Part shown: piece after piece, positions 61,837-64,000 of the stretch
Numbering within the stretch: position 1 is the first letter of the stretch
Layout: every line of letters begins with the position of its first letter
Origin: an uncultured Lachnospiraceae bacterium
Lineage (GTDB): Bacteria; Bacillota; Clostridia; Lachnospirales; Lachnospiraceae
Assembly (NCBI GenBank): GCA_947630125.1
Contig: CANRGO010000004.1
Location: forward strand, 1 to 64,000
Direction: 5' to 3'
DNA length: 64,000 nt
Translations under genes and position numbers: made by a program
Notes under the pieces: generated by a model
Database searches by the model: none
What the model was told of the DNA's origin: nothing
Seen by the model: the letters and a program-made list of their open reading frames with translations, nothing else

Positions 61837-63168
61837 TTACTGATTTAATGCCGCCTGAGCTAAAAGATTCAGGTAGTTCCAAGGTCTATCATAGTGAGGC
61901 TGAAAGAAAAAGTCAACTAAGGCCAAATCTTCTACCGTCATTTTATTCTGCACTGCAAGAGATAAGGTGTTCGCAGATTGTGTACAGTCATACTTTGACA
62001 TCATCTGACCACCGACTATTCGATTGCTACCCACTTCATATACCAGTTTCATAAATACATCTTCTGTTGTAGGCATAAATTCAGGACGATATTTATCTTT
62101 TAAAAAGACTGATTGAACCTGTAATCCAAAGGCTTCTGCACTGTTTACGGTAACACCCGTTGAGCCAATATGATATCCAAACAAATGTAAACCACTGGTT
62201 CCCTGTGTTCCTCGATATGCCATCGTGTCGGCAACAATATTCTTTCCAACTAACATTCCCATTCTGACTGCATTGGTTGCAAGCGGTATGTAGGCAGGGC
62301 TACCACTTGGATTATAACGAATCGCACAACTATCCCCTGCAGCATAAATGTCAGGATTGCTGGTCTTCATATAATCATCCACAATAATTGCTCCACTTGG
62401 AAGCATATCCACTTTTCCTTTTAACAATTCATTATTTGGTCTGAAACCAACACAAAGGATTACAAGGTCTGCTTCATATTGACCACGTTCTGTTTCTACG
62501 GTTACACCTTCATTGGTTTCATGGAACGCTTTCACACACTGATTCAAGGCAAGTTTTACACCACGGTTTTCAAGTTCTGCTTCCAGTATATCGGTGAACT
62601 CTGGATCTAAGTATTTGTTCAGAATTCGATCCAACCCATCGATTAAGGTTACTTCTTTTCCTGATTCTGCAAAGGCTTCAACCAATTCGATCCCAATATA
62701 TCCACCACCAATAATCACGACTTTTTTTGCTGTTTTTGCCTGTTCAATAATTTCATTGGCCTGGTTATAATTCTTACATAATAAAATGTTTTTCGCTTCA
62801 ATTCCAGGAATTCTCGGTATCACTGGCCAAGAACCTGTGGTATTCACCAACTTATCATAACTTGCTTCTACAAGTTCACCCGTTTCAAGATTTTTAGCTT
62901 TTACAATTTTCTTCTCTGTATCCACTTCTAAAACATCATGCTTCATTTTTACATCAGCCCCTAACTGTTTCAGTTCTTCTGGGCTGGAATAAAATAAGCC
63001 TGCTGGATCCTTCACAACTCCACCTACATAAAGTGCAATTCCACAGGATAAAAAGGATACATTATCATTTCTTTCAAATACGGTTACTTCTATCTCTTTG
63101 TGCTCTTTTAAAATTGTTTTTACTGCACTGGTACCTGCATGGGTACAACCAATTACTACTACTTTCAT
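61837..63168 (-). CDS. nox: NADH oxidase / CoA-disulfide reductase family flavoprotein
   Basis: VVIGCTHAGTSAVKTI; SFLSCGIALYVGG; VVIIGGGYIGIELVEAF; AAGDSCA. Confidence 0.88.
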   Translation of the reverse strand: MKVVVIGCTHAGTSAVKTILKEHKEIEVTVFERNDNVSFLSCGIALYVGGVVKDPAGLFYSSPEELKQLGADVKMKHDVLEVDTEKKIVKAKNLETGELVEASYDKLVNTTGSWPVIPRIPGIEAKNILLCKNYNQANEIIEQAKTAKKVVIIGGGYIGIELVEAFAESGKEVTLIDGLDRILNKYLDPEFTDILEAELENRGVKLALNQCVKAFHETNEGVTVETERGQYEADLVILCVGFRPNNELLKGKVDMLPSGAIIVDDYMKTSNPDIYAAGDSCAIRYNPSGSPAYIPLATNAVRMGMLVGKNIVADTMAYRGTQGTSGLHLFGYHIGSTGVTVNSAEAFGLQVQSVFLKDKYRPEFMPTTEDVFMKLVYEVGSNRIVGGQMMSKYDCTQSANTLSLAVQNKMTVEDLALVDFFFQPHYDRPWNYLNLLAQAALNQ

Positions 63169-63300
63169 AAGGAACCTCCAAATTTCATTTTTATATTTTC
63201 ATAAAACAAATAATTCGTTAAAATTATGTCAATCTTGATGTTACCCTTATGTTATCACTAGTTTTATTATCTGTCTATTTGTTTATATTTTTTTTATTAT

Positions 63301-64000
63301 TTAACGATTCTCTTCATAAACAATGGAATCTGTTGTATATTTTCTATCCATATCATGTCTGATTTTACGGTTTTCTACAGAATCAAACACAATAGAAAAA
63401 TCATAATCCTCTGGATACATAGATTCTGCTGCCACCAGTAATTTTACTCTGGTATGGTTGATGTAGATTTTTTTCTTTTGTAACTGTACTCTGAGTATTC
63501 CTTTTTCATTGATTTTTTCACAGACAATTCCAATCTTTTTATCCGGTAGCACCATAACACTGTCACCCAATTGATATTTATCATTTAGAATTTTATATCC
63601 TTCCTGTTTTCGACTAGTCTTAGCTTTTTCTATCTTATCTGTTCTTTTTTGTTCTACATGTTTCTTTCCATCCTCCAGAAAATCTGATGCGATGAAGGTT
63701 CCATAAGCCGCCTGTTTTGCTCTATCTAAGATAGTAGAAGAAAGCCCTAGCTTCTGAGCAATATAAAAGGCACAACTCTCACCTGATTCTCCAATGATTA
63801 ACTGATACAGAGGTTTCAAGGTTTCTTTATCAAAGGTCATTCTGGCATTGATGAGTCCTTCTGTATTTTCTCCATAGGTTTTTACATCCGGATAATGGGT
63901 GGTAACAAGAAAGAGGCACTTACTTTTTCTGAGTTCTTCTAAAATTGCTATGGCAATTCCCATCCCTTCCTGTGGATCTGTTCCAGAACCAAGTTCATCC
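63301..64000 (-). CDS. MutS2-like ATPase, C-terminal part (truncated by window edge)
   Basis: Frame open to window end, adding DELGSGTDPQEG upstream of the ORF-track start; FLVTTHYPDVKTYG. Confidence 0.85.
   Translation of the reverse strand, partial: DELGSGTDPQEGMGIAIAILEELRKSKCLFLVTTHYPDVKTYGENTEGLINARMTFDKETLKPLYQLIIGESGESCAFYIAQKLGLSSTILDRAKQAAYGTFIASDFLEDGKKHVEQKRTDKIEKAKTSRKQEGYKILNDKYQLGDSVMVLPDKKIGIVCEKINEKGILRVQLQKKKIYINHTRVKLLVAAESMYPEDYDFSIVFDSVENRKIRHDMDRKYTTDSIVYEENR

Overview
AT-rich Firmicute chromosome window; gene content and style suggest a Lachnospiraceae/Clostridia member (inferred, not searched). No rRNA, tRNA, CRISPR array or intact transposase was found. The right three-quarters is mostly conventional metabolism and transport: udk, a DAK2-DegV fusion, deoD, a CotH-family lipoprotein, a lacZ operon with sugar ABC transporter and YesMN-type two-component system, dhaKL/gldA with a PocR-AraC regulator, a ChvE-type sugar ABC transporter with DeoR regulator, hflKC, carD, mrp/DUF134, and a sulfur amino-acid locus (polar amino-acid ABC transporter, UroD-like protein, two PLP C-S lyases, LysR), then nox and a MutS2-like gene cut by the window end. 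The most unusual part is about 0.3-12.3 kb. It holds two ABC transporters interleaved with small membrane proteins and sub-60-aa ORFs missing from the ORF track. It also has a propeller / solute-binding-protein / propeller lipoprotein set, one member frameshifted, and a small secreted SH3-like protein. Its regulator appears to be a response regulator with a Spo0A-like C-terminal domain, next to an AgrC-like GHKL kinase. Between kinase and regulator, on the opposite strand, lies an 18-codon ORF (MSDLIDFIISIINPKTKG) with an ideal ribosome-binding site buried in a perfect 15-bp hairpin. TTGTC-type box arrays and a shared AAGCATTG...TTATAC promoter element link these units. I propose this as a candidate peptide-sensing/export system. 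Other sequence-level findings: three identical-architecture TTATAG-N7-CTATAA operators for the LysR, TTCGTTT operator arrays for the DeoR, a FabT-like palindrome on the FakA-FakB-like fusion promoter, a perfect consensus promoter running straight into a terminator, and two pseudogenes with internal deletions.
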